Shown in pieces: positions 1 through 8,800 of a DNA stretch of 44,069 bases. The notes under the pieces are model-generated. The model made no database searches. It saw nothing but the letters and a program-made list of their open reading frames with translations, and had not been told where the DNA came from. Origin of the DNA: Rhodospirillales bacterium (GTDB lineage: Bacteria > Pseudomonadota > Alphaproteobacteria > Reyranellales > Reyranellaceae); the NCBI GenBank assembly GCA_016185145.1, contig JACPOB010000191.1:1-44069 (forward strand), read 5' to 3'. Within the stretch, counting starts at the first letter, position 1; each line of letters begins with the position of its first letter. The position numbers and the translations under genes were made by a program.

Positions 1-159
1 TCGCAGCAAAGCCTGCCCCCAGACCCATGCAGCCTCGCTGTCCCTCCCATCACGCACTGCTCCATCGCAGCGCGATGAAAAAGCTCGTCCCACGCCTTGA
101 ACTATCGGACATAAGAGGATGAGGTCATCTGTGAATCACCACTCAATGAAGCAGGTACT

Positions 160-882
160 ATGGAACCGATCCTTCACTATGGCTTCCCGCTGGGAACATC
201 GATGGGCCTCGTGGCCACGCTGGAGTGGCCGGGCCAACCCTATCGGCTGAGCCGCGTCGACATGCTGGGCGAGATGCGCGAGCCATCCTATGCCGGCCTG
301 AACGCACGTCACGAGACGCCGGTACTGATCACGCACGATGGGCGTGCGTTGAGCGAGACCATGGCAATCGCGGCTTATCTCGAAGCGCGCGACACAGAGA
401 GACGCGTCAGCTTCGAGCCGGGTTCTCCGCAAGCGGACCGGATGCATCAATTGATGGCATTCCTGAACACCGGCTTTACCGCCGCCTTCGCGCCGCTATG
501 GGTCGCGATGGAGCTCGCGTCGCCGGACCCGGCCTATCAGGCCGCGCTGCGCCGCTTCGGACGCGACGCCGTCATCAAGCGACACGACCAGCTGGAAGCC
601 ATGCTCGACGACAGTCCCTGGCTCGCCGGCGAACGACGGACGATGGCCGACGGCCTGCTGGCGGGGGTGGCGCGATGGCTCGAGTTCCACGAGGTCGACG
701 ACATCGCGCGCTGGCCCAGGCTGCAGGCGCTTCGCCGGCGCGTCGAGGCCGATCCCGCCGTCGTCTATGCCACCGCCCTGGAGAGCGGCGAGGCCGCGAA
801 GGGCTCAGGCAATTGCCTGGGTCAGTTGCCGCTGGCCGAAGTCGTCAGTCGTTACGGTCAAGGCAAAGTCGGGACGGCTTGA
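160..882 (+). CDS. Glutathione S-transferase-like protein
   Basis: A 240-residue cytosolic protein with a GST layout. A thioredoxin-fold N-terminal half (about residues 1-78) ends in the glutathione-binding SETMAIAAYL segment (S-E followed by a helix), and an all-helical C-terminal half follows (about 90-215, including WLAGERRTMAD). Members of this family conjugate or reduce small electrophiles with glutathione, but the substrate cannot be read from sequence. The ATG follows an AGG-containing stretch at 4-nt spacing, and no longer in-frame start is better. It stands alone and points at the convergent gene at 1047, with a palindromic repeat between them. The last 25 residues run past the usual GST fold and look non-conserved. 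The superfamily is fairly sure; the subclass is not. Confidence 0.8.
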   Translation: MEPILHYGFPLGTSMGLVATLEWPGQPYRLSRVDMLGEMREPSYAGLNARHETPVLITHDGRALSETMAIAAYLEARDTERRVSFEPGSPQADRMHQLMAFLNTGFTAAFAPLWVAMELASPDPAYQAALRRFGRDAVIKRHDQLEAMLDDSPWLAGERRTMADGLLAGVARWLEFHEVDDIARWPRLQALRRRVEADPAVVYATALESGEAAKGSGNCLGQLPLAEVVSRYGQGKVGTA

Positions 883-889
883 ATCATTG

Positions 890-1019
890 CCTCCCCATCG
901 TTCTTACGATGGGGAGGTGCCCGCGAAGCGGGCGGAGGGGTCCATGAGCCACAGGCGTTGGCGCTATGACCCCTCCGTCGCCGCATGACGGCGACACCTC
1001 CCCAGCGAAGCTGGGGAGG
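890..1019. repeat. Composite palindromic repeat, family A, copy 1
   Basis: About 130 nt built from nested hairpins. CCTCCCC...GGGGAGG stems lie at 890-917 and 997-1019. Between them are a GCCCGC-GAA-GCGGGC stem, a central GGAGGGGTC...GACCCCTCC pairing, and a GTCGCC...GGCGAC stem. Copies with the same architecture lie at 7592-7704 and 10864-10994. It sits between convergent genes (GST plus, unknown minus), where it could act as a two-way terminator. It belongs to the REP/BIME style of element, but no transposase is nearby. Confidence 0.85.
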
Positions 1020-1046
1020 AATGAACCAAGCTGCGTGGGCTTTGCT

Positions 1047-1427
1047 TTAGGGCAGCAGTCCAAGCGACGACTGCAGATCCTGCTGGCCGGCGGCCAGCGC
1101 AGGCGGCATGTCATCGGCGGCGTGCGTCTGGTCGTAGTGCCGCCGCACATAGTCGAGGCCGTGGCGCAACATGTCCCTGGTGAAGCGCGCCGGCTTCGCC
1201 GCGAGGGCCGCGAGCGCATCGGGTGAGCGCTCGTGAACGGGCCGCGAGAAGGCGGCGAGCTCGACTTCGGCGACGAGGAACATGCCACATGCCATCGCAC
1301 CGAGGGCGTAGGAAAGGCATTCCTCTTCCCAACGGTCTGGTTCGCGATGCTCGGAGTCGAGGAGATCGAGTGCAGCGAGGAAGTTGTCGTAAAGCCTGTT
1401 CTTGCGCTCGAGGTCCATCGGCTGCAT
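1047..1427 (-). CDS. Conserved-looking hypothetical protein, 126 aa
   Basis: I do not recognise the family. The start is chosen because GGAGG lies six bases before the ATG at 1427; a longer in-frame reading to 1499 lacks any such site. The protein is mostly helical and acidic at its N-terminus (MQPMDLERKNRLYDNF). A Cys-containing ALGAMACGMF segment in the middle could be a buried helix. The C-terminal half has several basic residues (RFTRDMLRHGLDYVRRHYDQ). There is no signal peptide or clear catalytic motif. It is the last gene before trpA on the same strand, 97 nt downstream of the trpA stop, so it may be co-transcribed with the trp genes. Its role is unknown. Confidence 0.65.
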   Translation of the reverse strand: MQPMDLERKNRLYDNFLAALDLLDSEHREPDRWEEECLSYALGAMACGMFLVAEVELAAFSRPVHERSPDALAALAAKPARFTRDMLRHGLDYVRRHYDQTHAADDMPPALAAGQQDLQSSLGLLP

Positions 1428-1524
1428 GCGCGTCCTCCACAATTTTGCTCGGGCGCATATGGGCGCGAGATCGTGACCCGGCAATGACGATCGGATCACA
1501 TTCCTCGATTGGTCACAGCGGCAG

Positions 1525-2358
1525 TTACGCCTTGCTTACGCTGCGCACGCCGCCTGCAAGTGCCTTGACGTCGGCGAGCACGCCGGCCGTGAGGCCGGGC
1601 TTGGGCTTGCCGTCGACATCGAGTCCCGCCTTCACGCGATCGACGATGGCTGTGCCGACGACGGCAGCGTCGGCATGGCGTGCCACGGCCGCGGCCTGCT
1701 CGGGCGTCCTGATGCCGAAGCCGACGCCGACCGGCAGCCTGGTGTGGCGCTTGATGCGCGCGACGTGCGTGGCGACCGTCTCCTCCGTCGCCGACTTGGT
1801 CCCGGTGATGCCGAGCACCGAGACGAAATAGACGAAGCCCGCCGAATACTTGAGCACCGCCGGCAACCGCTTGTCGTCGGTCGTGGGCGCGGTCAGCAGC
1901 ACCGTATCGAGGCCGTTCGCCTCGGCGTGCGGCTTCAGCTCGTCGGCTTCCTCGGGCGGCAAATCAACGAGGATGAAACCATCGACACCGGCCGCCGCGG
2001 CTTCCTTGCAGAAGCGCTCGGCGCCGCGCTGATAGACGAGGTTGTAGTAACCCATCAGCAGGATCGGCGTGTCGTTGTCGCCCGTTTCCTTGCGGAAGCG
2101 ACGCACCATGTCGAAGGTGCCGTCGACCGTCATGCCGGCCTTCAGCGCACGCTGGCCCGCGACCTGGATCGAGGGACCGTCGGCCATCGGATCGGTGAAC
2201 GGCATGCCGAGCTCGATCAGGTCGGCGCCCGCTGCCGGCAGGCCTTTCAAAATGTCGTAGCTCACATCGGCATTGGGGTCGCCGGCGGAAATATAGATCA
2301 CGAGCCCGGCGCGTTTGTCGGCCTTGAGCTTCTCGAAACGCTTGGTGATGCGGCTCAT
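1525..2358 (-). CDS. trpA: Tryptophan synthase alpha subunit
   Basis: Cleaves indole-3-glycerol phosphate to indole and glyceraldehyde-3-phosphate and passes indole through a tunnel to TrpB. It is a 277-residue TIM barrel of normal length. The catalytic Glu49 (LIELGMPFTDP) and Asp60 (MADGPS) stand at the same numbers as in the Escherichia coli enzyme. The phosphate-binding GVGFGI loop and the late VVGTAIV strand are present. Its ATG overlaps the TGA of the upstream DUF433 gene by four bases, so translation is probably coupled. It is the last recognised gene of pyrF-trpF-ridA-trpB-DUF433-trpA. The accD-folC pair that often follows trpA in alphaproteobacteria is not here. Confidence 0.97.
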   Translation of the reverse strand: MSRITKRFEKLKADKRAGLVIYISAGDPNADVSYDILKGLPAAGADLIELGMPFTDPMADGPSIQVAGQRALKAGMTVDGTFDMVRRFRKETGDNDTPILLMGYYNLVYQRGAERFCKEAAAAGVDGFILVDLPPEEADELKPHAEANGLDTVLLTAPTTDDKRLPAVLKYSAGFVYFVSVLGITGTKSATEETVATHVARIKRHTRLPVGVGFGIRTPEQAAAVARHADAAVVGTAIVDRVKAGLDVDGKPKPGLTAGVLADVKALAGGVRSVSKA

Positions 2359-2582
2359 GACCGATCCTGCTGTAGTGCTGCAACCGCGATTGCCGCTTTG
2401 ACGTGGTTTGAGGTCAGCGACGGATAGGCCGCAGTGATTTCAGCTTCGGAAGTCCCGTTGGCAATATCAGCGAGGACTTGCTCCAGAAGGATGCGCGTTC
2501 CCTTCATAGTCTGTCGCCCGCCACAGATCGCCGGATCGCGAACGATGTAGCCTTGCCAATGGAAGGTTGCGTCGTGCGCCAT
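2355..2582 (-). CDS. DUF433 family small protein inside the trp operon
   Basis: A 75-residue protein with the DUF433 pattern: an N-terminal beta-strand part (GYIVRDPAICGGRQTMKGTR) followed by a helix-turn-helix-like C-terminus (LLEQVLADIANGTSEAEITAAYPSLTSNHVKAAIAVA). Family members are predicted DNA-binding proteins and are often antitoxins placed next to PIN-like DUF5615 toxins. No such toxin is seen here. The gene fills the space between trpB (11-nt gap) and trpA (4-nt ATGA overlap), so it must be translated with them. It could be an orphaned antitoxin or an operon-borne regulator. The family is well supported by sequence pattern; the function is unknown. Confidence 0.85.
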   Translation of the reverse strand: MAHDATFHWQGYIVRDPAICGGRQTMKGTRILLEQVLADIANGTSEAEITAAYPSLTSNHVKAAIAVAALQQDRS

Positions 2583-2593
2583 GTCTTGACCAA

Positions 2594-3817
<1,224 letters not shown>

Positions 3818-3824
3818 CGCTGTT

Positions 3825-3859
3825 CCTGTCGGGACGCCGGACTTAGCAGTCCCGACAGG
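3825..3859 (-). promoter_or_regulatory. Hairpin covering the trpB ribosome binding site
   Basis: A perfect 11-bp inverted repeat (CCTGTCGGGAC / GTCCCGACAGG) with a 13-nt loop lies between ridA and trpB. Read on the coding (minus) strand, its second arm ends in the AGG that serves as the trpB Shine-Dalgarno. No U-run follows, so translational masking or mRNA protection fits better than termination. Confidence 0.55.
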
Positions 3860-3884
3860 GGTCGGTCAAAAGCCCTTCAAAGAC

Positions 3885-4430
3885 CTACCTGCGCTTGCTC
3901 TTGGCCGACTTGCGCTTGGCCTTCTGCGCCGATTTCCGCGACGCGGCGGCGGCACTGGCACGCGCCGGCGCGGCGTTGACCTCGACGATCACCTCGATCT
4001 CGACCGGAATGCCGCGCGGCAGCGAGCCCATGCCCACCGCCGACCGGGCATGGCGCCCGCGATCGCCGAACACCGACACGAAGAGGTCGGAGCAGCCGTT
4101 GATCACCTCGGGGTGCTCGCCGAACTCCGGCGTGGCGTTGACCATGCCCAAAAGCTTGACGATGCGCTTGACGCGATCGAGGTCGCCCAATTCGGCCTTC
4201 ATGACGGCGATCAGGCTGAGACCCGTCTGGCGCGCATATTCGTAGCCCTGCTCCTTGGTGAAGTCGCGGCCGACCTTGCCGACGGGCAACGGATGGCCCG
4301 GCAGGCCGGGCCCCTTGCCGGCGAGATAGAGCAAATTGCCGGTGCGCACGGCGTTCACGTAGTTGGCCATCGGCGAGGTGGGCTTGGTGAGCTCGATGCC
4401 GAGTTCCTTCAGCCGCCGTTCGGTCTTCAT
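3885..4430 (-). CDS. RidA (YjgF/YER057c/UK114) family protein with basic tail
   Basis: RidA-family enzymes hydrolyse reactive enamines and imines such as 2-aminoacrylate released by PLP enzymes. Residues 1-152 form the domain, with VANYV-like MANYVNAVRTGNLLYLAG near the start and the hallmark ARS (R129) followed by PVEIEVIVEV at the end. After residue 152 a tail of about 28 residues is rich in Ala, Lys and Arg (SRKSAQKAKRKSAKSKRR), which is not part of the usual fold and resembles histone-H1-like sequence. The start at 4430 has a GGGGGA stretch upstream, 11 nt after the trpF stop. Its position between trpF and trpB suggests work linked to TrpB chemistry; that is inference. Confidence 0.9.
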   Translation of the reverse strand: MKTERRLKELGIELTKPTSPMANYVNAVRTGNLLYLAGKGPGLPGHPLPVGKVGRDFTKEQGYEYARQTGLSLIAVMKAELGDLDRVKRIVKLLGMVNATPEFGEHPEVINGCSDLFVSVFGDRGRHARSAVGMGSLPRGIPVEIEVIVEVNAAPARASAAAASRKSAQKAKRKSAKSKRR

Positions 4431-4441
4431 GCAGTCCCCCT

Positions 4442-5080
4442 TCAGAGCGCCTTCACGCGATCGAGGAAGGCGCAGATCAAGTCGACCGATTTCACACCGC
4501 GACTCGATTCGACGCCAGAGGAAACGTCGACGACAGGCGCGCCGGTGACGCGCACCGCCTCGGCGACATTGTCGGGCGTGAGCCCACCCGCGAGCAGCCA
4601 AGGAAGCGGAACCTTTCGTCCCGACAGGAAAGTCCAGTCGAAGACCTTGGCGTTGCCGCCGGGCAAGGTGCCTACGGCCGCATCGAACATCAGCCAGTCG
4701 GCGACGGTCGCGTAGGCTGCGATGCCGCGCTCGACATCGCTGGCCGCGGCCACGTTGATCACCTTCATCACGGGCTTGCCCGTGCGCGCCTTGACGGCCG
4801 CGACCCGCTCGGGCGTCTCCTTGCCGTGCAGCTGCACCAGGTCGATGGCGCCGGTCGCCAGACGCTGGTCGAGCATCAGGTCGTCAGGGTCGACGAACAA
4901 TCCGACGCGGGTCACGCCCCTGGGCACGCGCGCCCCCAGCGCCTTCAGCACGTCGTTGGAAGCGACGTAGCGCGGCGACGGCGGATAGGTGTTGAAGCCG
5001 ACGAACCGGGTACCGCCTGCGACGGCGGCATCGACCGTCTCGGGAGTCGTCAGGCCACAGATCTTGGCCTCGACGCTCAT
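4442..5080 (-). CDS. trpF: Phosphoribosylanthranilate isomerase
   Basis: Performs the Amadori rearrangement of N-(5'-phosphoribosyl)anthranilate to CdRP, the third step of tryptophan synthesis. It is a 212-residue TIM barrel. The general base Cys8 is in AKICGLTT, the general acid is Asp133 in LMFDAAVG, and the phosphate-binding LLAGGL and VDVSSGVES segments are present. The ATG overlaps the pyrF stop by four bases (ATGA). ridA follows after 11 nt. Nothing unusual is seen in the protein itself. Confidence 0.97.
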   Translation of the reverse strand: MSVEAKICGLTTPETVDAAVAGGTRFVGFNTYPPSPRYVASNDVLKALGARVPRGVTRVGLFVDPDDLMLDQRLATGAIDLVQLHGKETPERVAAVKARTGKPVMKVINVAAASDVERGIAAYATVADWLMFDAAVGTLPGGNAKVFDWTFLSGRKVPLPWLLAGGLTPDNVAEAVRVTGAPVVDVSSGVESSRGVKSVDLICAFLDRVKAL

Positions 5081-5820
5081 AGGTCGTTGACGCCGGCTTC
5101 GCGGGCGATCGCTTCGGCGGCGGCGCGCGGATCGGCGGCCTGGTAGATCGGCCGGCTGACCACGAGGTTGGTGGCTCCGAGATCGACGGCCTGTCTCGGC
5201 GTCATCACGCGCTTCTGGTCGTTGGCGGCGCTGCCGACGGGCCGGATACCCGGCACCATGAGCACGAAGTCAGGACCGCACTGCTTGCGCAGGGCGGCGA
5301 TCTCGAGCGGCGAGCAGATCACGCCATCGAGTCCGCTGTCGCGCGCCAGCGCCGCCAGTCGCAGCACCTGGTCGGATGGATCGGCATTGACGCCCGTCGC
5401 CTCGAGATCCGAACGGTCGAGCGAGGTGAGCACGGTGACGCCGAGCAGCTTGGGACGCGGCACGCCGTGCTTGGCGGCCTGGGTGCCGGCTTCTTCGACG
5501 GCGGCCTTGAGCATGTCCCGCCCGCCGCTCGAATGGATGGTGATGAAGGTCGGCGCCAGCTCCGCGACCGCGCGTATGCCGCCGGCGGCGGTGTTGGGAA
5601 TGTCGTGCAGCTTCAGGTCGAGGAAGAAGCCCACGCCGGTCGCCCGGATCGGCGCCGGAAAGGCATAGCGCACGCCAGGTGCGCCGTGCGCCAGGAAGAA
5701 TTCCAGGCCCAGCTTGATGCCGCCGACCGCAGGCTTGGGCCCGCCGGCAATGCTCTGGATGAGCTTGCTCGCCCAGACGAGATCGGTCGTATCGATGCCG
5801 CAGTAGATGGGGTTCTTCAT
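5077..5820 (-). CDS. pyrF: Orotidine 5'-phosphate decarboxylase
   Basis: Decarboxylates OMP to UMP, the last step of de novo pyrimidine synthesis. At 247 residues it has normal length. The signature DLKLHDIPNT supplies Asp68, Lys70 and Asp73 of the charged catalytic network, and the C-terminal MVPGIRP loop and VVSRPIY phosphate-binding strand are present. It is the first gene of the pyrF-trpF-ridA-trpB-DUF433-trpA run and overlaps trpF by 4 nt. A pyrF-trpF link is common in alphaproteobacteria. The promoter must lie in 5821-6083, but no convincing -35/-10 pair is visible. Confidence 0.97.
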   Translation of the reverse strand: MKNPIYCGIDTTDLVWASKLIQSIAGGPKPAVGGIKLGLEFFLAHGAPGVRYAFPAPIRATGVGFFLDLKLHDIPNTAAGGIRAVAELAPTFITIHSSGGRDMLKAAVEEAGTQAAKHGVPRPKLLGVTVLTSLDRSDLEATGVNADPSDQVLRLAALARDSGLDGVICSPLEIAALRKQCGPDFVLMVPGIRPVGSAANDQKRVMTPRQAVDLGATNLVVSRPIYQAADPRAAAEAIAREAGVNDL

Positions 5821-5982
5821 GGCGGGCGCAACCTAAGGGGCGACGCCCAGCCGAGCAAGCGTTGCTATTCAGCCGCGAAGGGCTTCGCGTGAGTTCGCTG
5901 CCATAACTCTTCCACATGGAAGTCGATCAAACCCACGGGCGAGGCGTGGCACGTGCGATTGAATGTCGAGCCATCACTTGGT

Positions 5983-6049
5983 GTCATCCCGAGCGTAGCG
6001 AGGGACCTTCCCTGCGACCTTAAAGGTCCCTCGCTGCGCTCGGGATGAC
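5983..6049. repeat. Palindromic repeat, family C (GTCATCCCGAGCG type)
   Basis: Two 27-nt arms, 5983-6009 and 6023-6049, pair with a single T/C mismatch around a 13-nt loop; each arm starts or ends with GTCATCCCGAGCG or its complement. It lies in the 263-bp gap between the glpK stop (6084) and the pyrF start (5820), both on the minus strand, so it may end glpK transcripts. The rest of the gap, 5821-5982, shows no gene and no clear promoter. Confidence 0.85.
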
Positions 6050-6083
6050 AACATCTTCTTGGCCCTGCGCAGTGCGACGAGGC

Positions 6084-7568
6084 CTAGGAACTCCTCACCC
6101 GGCGCACGGCGTCCTTCCAGCCGGCATAGCGGCGGTCGCGCGAGGCGGCGTCCTCGGCCGGGCGGAAGGCACGGTCGAGCGCCCAGGTCTCAGCCAGCGC
6201 CTCCAGCGAGGGCCACAGGCCCGCCTGCAGGCCGGCCAGGAAGGCGGCACCCAGGGCCGTGGTCTCGGTCACCTTGGGCCGCTCGACGGGCACGGCCACG
6301 GTGTCGGCCAGGCGCTGCATCAGGGGATCGTTCACCACCATGCCGCCATCGACGCGCAGCTCGTCGATCTGCGCACCGTCGCCGCGCATGGCCTCGACAA
6401 GGTCGCGGGTCTGGAAGCACACCGAATCGAGCGTCGCCGCCGCGATCTCGGCCGGGCCGCTGTCGCGCGTCAGCCCGAGCAGCGCACCGCGCGCTCCGGC
6501 ATCCCAGTAGGGCGCGCCCAGGCCGACGAAGGCCGGCACCATGTAGACGCCGTGATCGGCCTTGGCTTGCGACGCCACCTGCTCGACGTCGCCCGACTTG
6601 GCGATCAGGTGCAGGCCGTCGCGCAGCCATTGCACGGCGGCGCCGGCGATGAAGATGCTGCCCTCGAGCGCATAGGTGCGTCGGCCGCCCAGCTGATAGG
6701 CGATGGTGGTGAGCAGCCGATTGTGCGAGCGCACCGCGATGCTGCCGGTGTTGAGGAGCGCAAAGCAGCCCGTGCCGTAGGTCGCCTTGACCATGCCGGG
6801 CTTGACGCAGGCCTGACCTACGGTCGCCGCCTGCTGGTCGCCCGCCATGCCCAGCACCGGCACCGGCGCGCCTAAAATGTCGGCCGTGGCGACGCCGAGC
6901 TCGCCCGAGCAGTCGACGACCTTGGGCAGCAGCGGCGCCGGCACGCCGATCAACCTCAGCAGGCCGGCATCCCAATCGCCGGTGTGGATGTCGAGCAGCA
7001 GGCTGCGGCTGGCGTTGGTGGCGTCGCTCGCATGCACCTTGCCGCCCGTGAGCCTCCACAGAAGAAAGCATTCGATGGTGCCGGCGGCCAGCGCGCCCTT
7101 CTCCGCTGCCGCCCGGCTGCCGGCGACGTGGTCGAGGATCCAGGCGATCTTGGTGCCCGAGAAATACGGATCGAGGATCAGGCCGGTCTTCGCCGTGACC
7201 TCGGCCTCGTGGCCCGCACGCTTCAGCGCTTCGCAGCGGTCCGCGGTGCGGCGGTCCTGCCAGACGATGGCGTTGTGGATCGGCTTGCCGGTATTGCGAT
7301 CCCACACCACGGTGGTCTCGCGCTGGTTGGTGATGCCGATACCGGCCAGCGCCTTGGCGTCGAGCTTTGCCTTGGCGAGCGCGCCGCGGCAGACCTCGAC
7401 CGTGGCCGTCCAGATCTCCTCGGCGTCGTGCTCGACCCAGCCGGGCCTGGGGAAGATCTGCGGCAGCTCTTTCTGCGCCGACGCCACCGGGCGGCCAGCG
7501 GCGTCGAACACGATGGCGCGGGTGCTGGTCGTGCCCTGGTCGATGGCGAGGATGTGCTTGGCGGCCAT
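6084..7568 (-). CDS. glpK: Glycerol kinase
   Basis: Phosphorylates glycerol to glycerol-3-phosphate with ATP. It is a 494-residue FGGY-family kinase of normal length. The N-terminal phosphate loop DQGTTSTRA, the glycerol-binding NQRET and WQDRRT segments and the catalytic base Asp244 in GMAGDQQAA are intact, as is the adenosine-binding DGGMVVND segment. It stands apart from the ugp genes at 20-25 kb but would act on the same pool. A family C palindrome follows its stop and a family A repeat lies upstream of its start, so it is probably a single-gene unit. No glpD or glpF is nearby. Confidence 0.97.
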   Translation of the reverse strand: MAAKHILAIDQGTTSTRAIVFDAAGRPVASAQKELPQIFPRPGWVEHDAEEIWTATVEVCRGALAKAKLDAKALAGIGITNQRETTVVWDRNTGKPIHNAIVWQDRRTADRCEALKRAGHEAEVTAKTGLILDPYFSGTKIAWILDHVAGSRAAAEKGALAAGTIECFLLWRLTGGKVHASDATNASRSLLLDIHTGDWDAGLLRLIGVPAPLLPKVVDCSGELGVATADILGAPVPVLGMAGDQQAATVGQACVKPGMVKATYGTGCFALLNTGSIAVRSHNRLLTTIAYQLGGRRTYALEGSIFIAGAAVQWLRDGLHLIAKSGDVEQVASQAKADHGVYMVPAFVGLGAPYWDAGARGALLGLTRDSGPAEIAAATLDSVCFQTRDLVEAMRGDGAQIDELRVDGGMVVNDPLMQRLADTVAVPVERPKVTETTALGAAFLAGLQAGLWPSLEALAETWALDRAFRPAEDAASRDRRYAGWKDAVRRVRSS

Positions 7569-7591
7569 CCTGCGTTTTTAGCAGGTTTTTG

Positions 7592-7704
7592 CCTCCCCAT
7601 CGCGGACTCGCGGTGGGGAGGTGGCCGCGCAGCGGCCGGAGGGGTCATGAGTCATGACCCCTCCGTCGGCGAAGACGCCGACACCTCCCCACTTCGTGGG
7701 GAGG
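7592..7704. repeat. Composite palindromic repeat, family A, copy 2
   Basis: Same design as the element at 890-1019: outer CCTCCCCA...TGGGGAGG stems at both ends, a GGCCGC-GCA-GCGGCC stem, a central GGAGGGGTCATGA / TCATGACCCCTCC pairing, a GTCGGCG-AAGA-CGCCGAC stem and a final CCTCCCCAC-TTC-GTGGGGAGG stem. It fills the gap between the ispB stop and the glpK start, both on the minus strand. The variable stems differ from the other copies, yet both arms change together. Confidence 0.85.
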
Positions 7705-7715
7705 ATGATCCTTCG

Positions 7716-8735
7716 TCAGTGCGCGCGGGCGATGGCGAAGTCGACGGCTTCCAGCAGGGCGGCCTTGAGCGGCTTGTCGGGGAACAGCCCCAGCGCATCG
7801 CGCGCCATGGCGCCGTAATGGCGGGCGCGCTCCAGCGTGTCGACGATGGCGCTGTGGCGATCGAGCAGGGTCTGGGCATGCTCGAGGTCGCCGTCGCGCT
7901 GGTCGAGCTTCTCGATGGTGCGCTTCCAGAATTCGCGCTCGACGGTGCGGCCGCGCAGGAAGGCCAGGATGATCGGCAGCGTGATCTTGCCCTCGCGGAA
8001 ATCGTCGCCTACCGACTTGCCGAGCTCGGCCTCGCGGCCGGCATAGTCGAGCGCGTCGTCGACCAGCTGGAAGGCGATGCCGAGATTCATGCCGAAGCTC
8101 TCGAGCGCCACGCGCTCGGGCCCGTCGCGGTCGGCCACCATGGCGCCGACCTCGGCCGCCGCCGCGAACAGCTTGGCGGTCTTGGCCTTGATGACCTCGA
8201 GATAGGTCGCCTCGGGCGTGCTGGTGTCGCGCTGGCTCACGAGCTGCAGCACCTCGCCCTCGGCGATGGTGGAGGAGGCGCGCGACAGCACGCCCAGGAT
8301 GTCGAGCGAGCCGACCTCGACCATCAGCTCGAAGGAGCGCGTGAACAGGAAGTCGCCGACCAGCACCGAGGCCTTGTCGCCCCACACCGCATTGGCCGAG
8401 GGCTTGCCGCGCCGGAGCGCGCTGACATCGACCACGTCGTCGTGCAGCAGCGTGGCGGAGTGGATGAACTCCACGCAGGTCGCGAGCTTGATGTGGCGGT
8501 CGTCGCTGCCGGGGTAGCCGCACAGCCGCGCCGCCGCGACGGTCAGCAACGGCCGCATGCGCTTGCCGCCCGCGCCGACCAGGTGATTGGCGAGCTCGGG
8601 AATCAGCGCCACCGGCGAACGCATGCGCGCCAGGATCTCGCGATCGACCTGCACCATGTCGTCGGCGCAGAGCGACAGCAGCGGCTCCAGGCTGGGCGTC
8701 TTGCGCTTGCCTTCGAGGGTAACGACAGTTGCCAT
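7716..8735 (-). CDS. ispB: Polyprenyl diphosphate synthase (ubiquinone side chain)
   Basis: Trans-prenyltransferase that extends farnesyl diphosphate with isopentenyl diphosphate to the long tail of ubiquinone. It is 339 residues, with the first Asp-rich motif DDVVD at 99-103 after CVEFIHSATLLH, and the second motif DDALD at 226-230. The GGKRMRP substrate loop is at 57-62. Small residues before the first motif suit a long product; Q-9 or Q-10 would be expected for alphaproteobacteria, but chain length cannot be read here. The ATG at 8735 is preferred over a TTG at 8756. It is divergent from the methyltransferase gene at 8801, with a 65-nt shared upstream region. Confidence 0.9.
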   Translation of the reverse strand: MATVVTLEGKRKTPSLEPLLSLCADDMVQVDREILARMRSPVALIPELANHLVGAGGKRMRPLLTVAAARLCGYPGSDDRHIKLATCVEFIHSATLLHDDVVDVSALRRGKPSANAVWGDKASVLVGDFLFTRSFELMVEVGSLDILGVLSRASSTIAEGEVLQLVSQRDTSTPEATYLEVIKAKTAKLFAAAAEVGAMVADRDGPERVALESFGMNLGIAFQLVDDALDYAGREAELGKSVGDDFREGKITLPIILAFLRGRTVEREFWKRTIEKLDQRDGDLEHAQTLLDRHSAIVDTLERARHYGAMARDALGLFPDKPLKAALLEAVDFAIARAH

Positions 8736-8800
8736 GGCGTGAGAATAGTCGCCCAACCGAGTTTGGTTGTTGCGACACGATGTCGTGACATGATCCCGAT

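Noticed and set aside
890..1019. CRISPR array
   Set aside because: The repeats are palindromic elements spread over kilobases, with no regular spacers and no cas genes.
2355..2582. A complete toxin-antitoxin pair around the DUF433 gene
   Set aside because: Both neighbours are tryptophan synthase subunits; no DUF5615 or PIN-like frame is present.
5821..5982. Promoter TTGCTC-N17-TAGGTT before pyrF
   Set aside because: Only three of six matches in each hexamer, within chance expectation.
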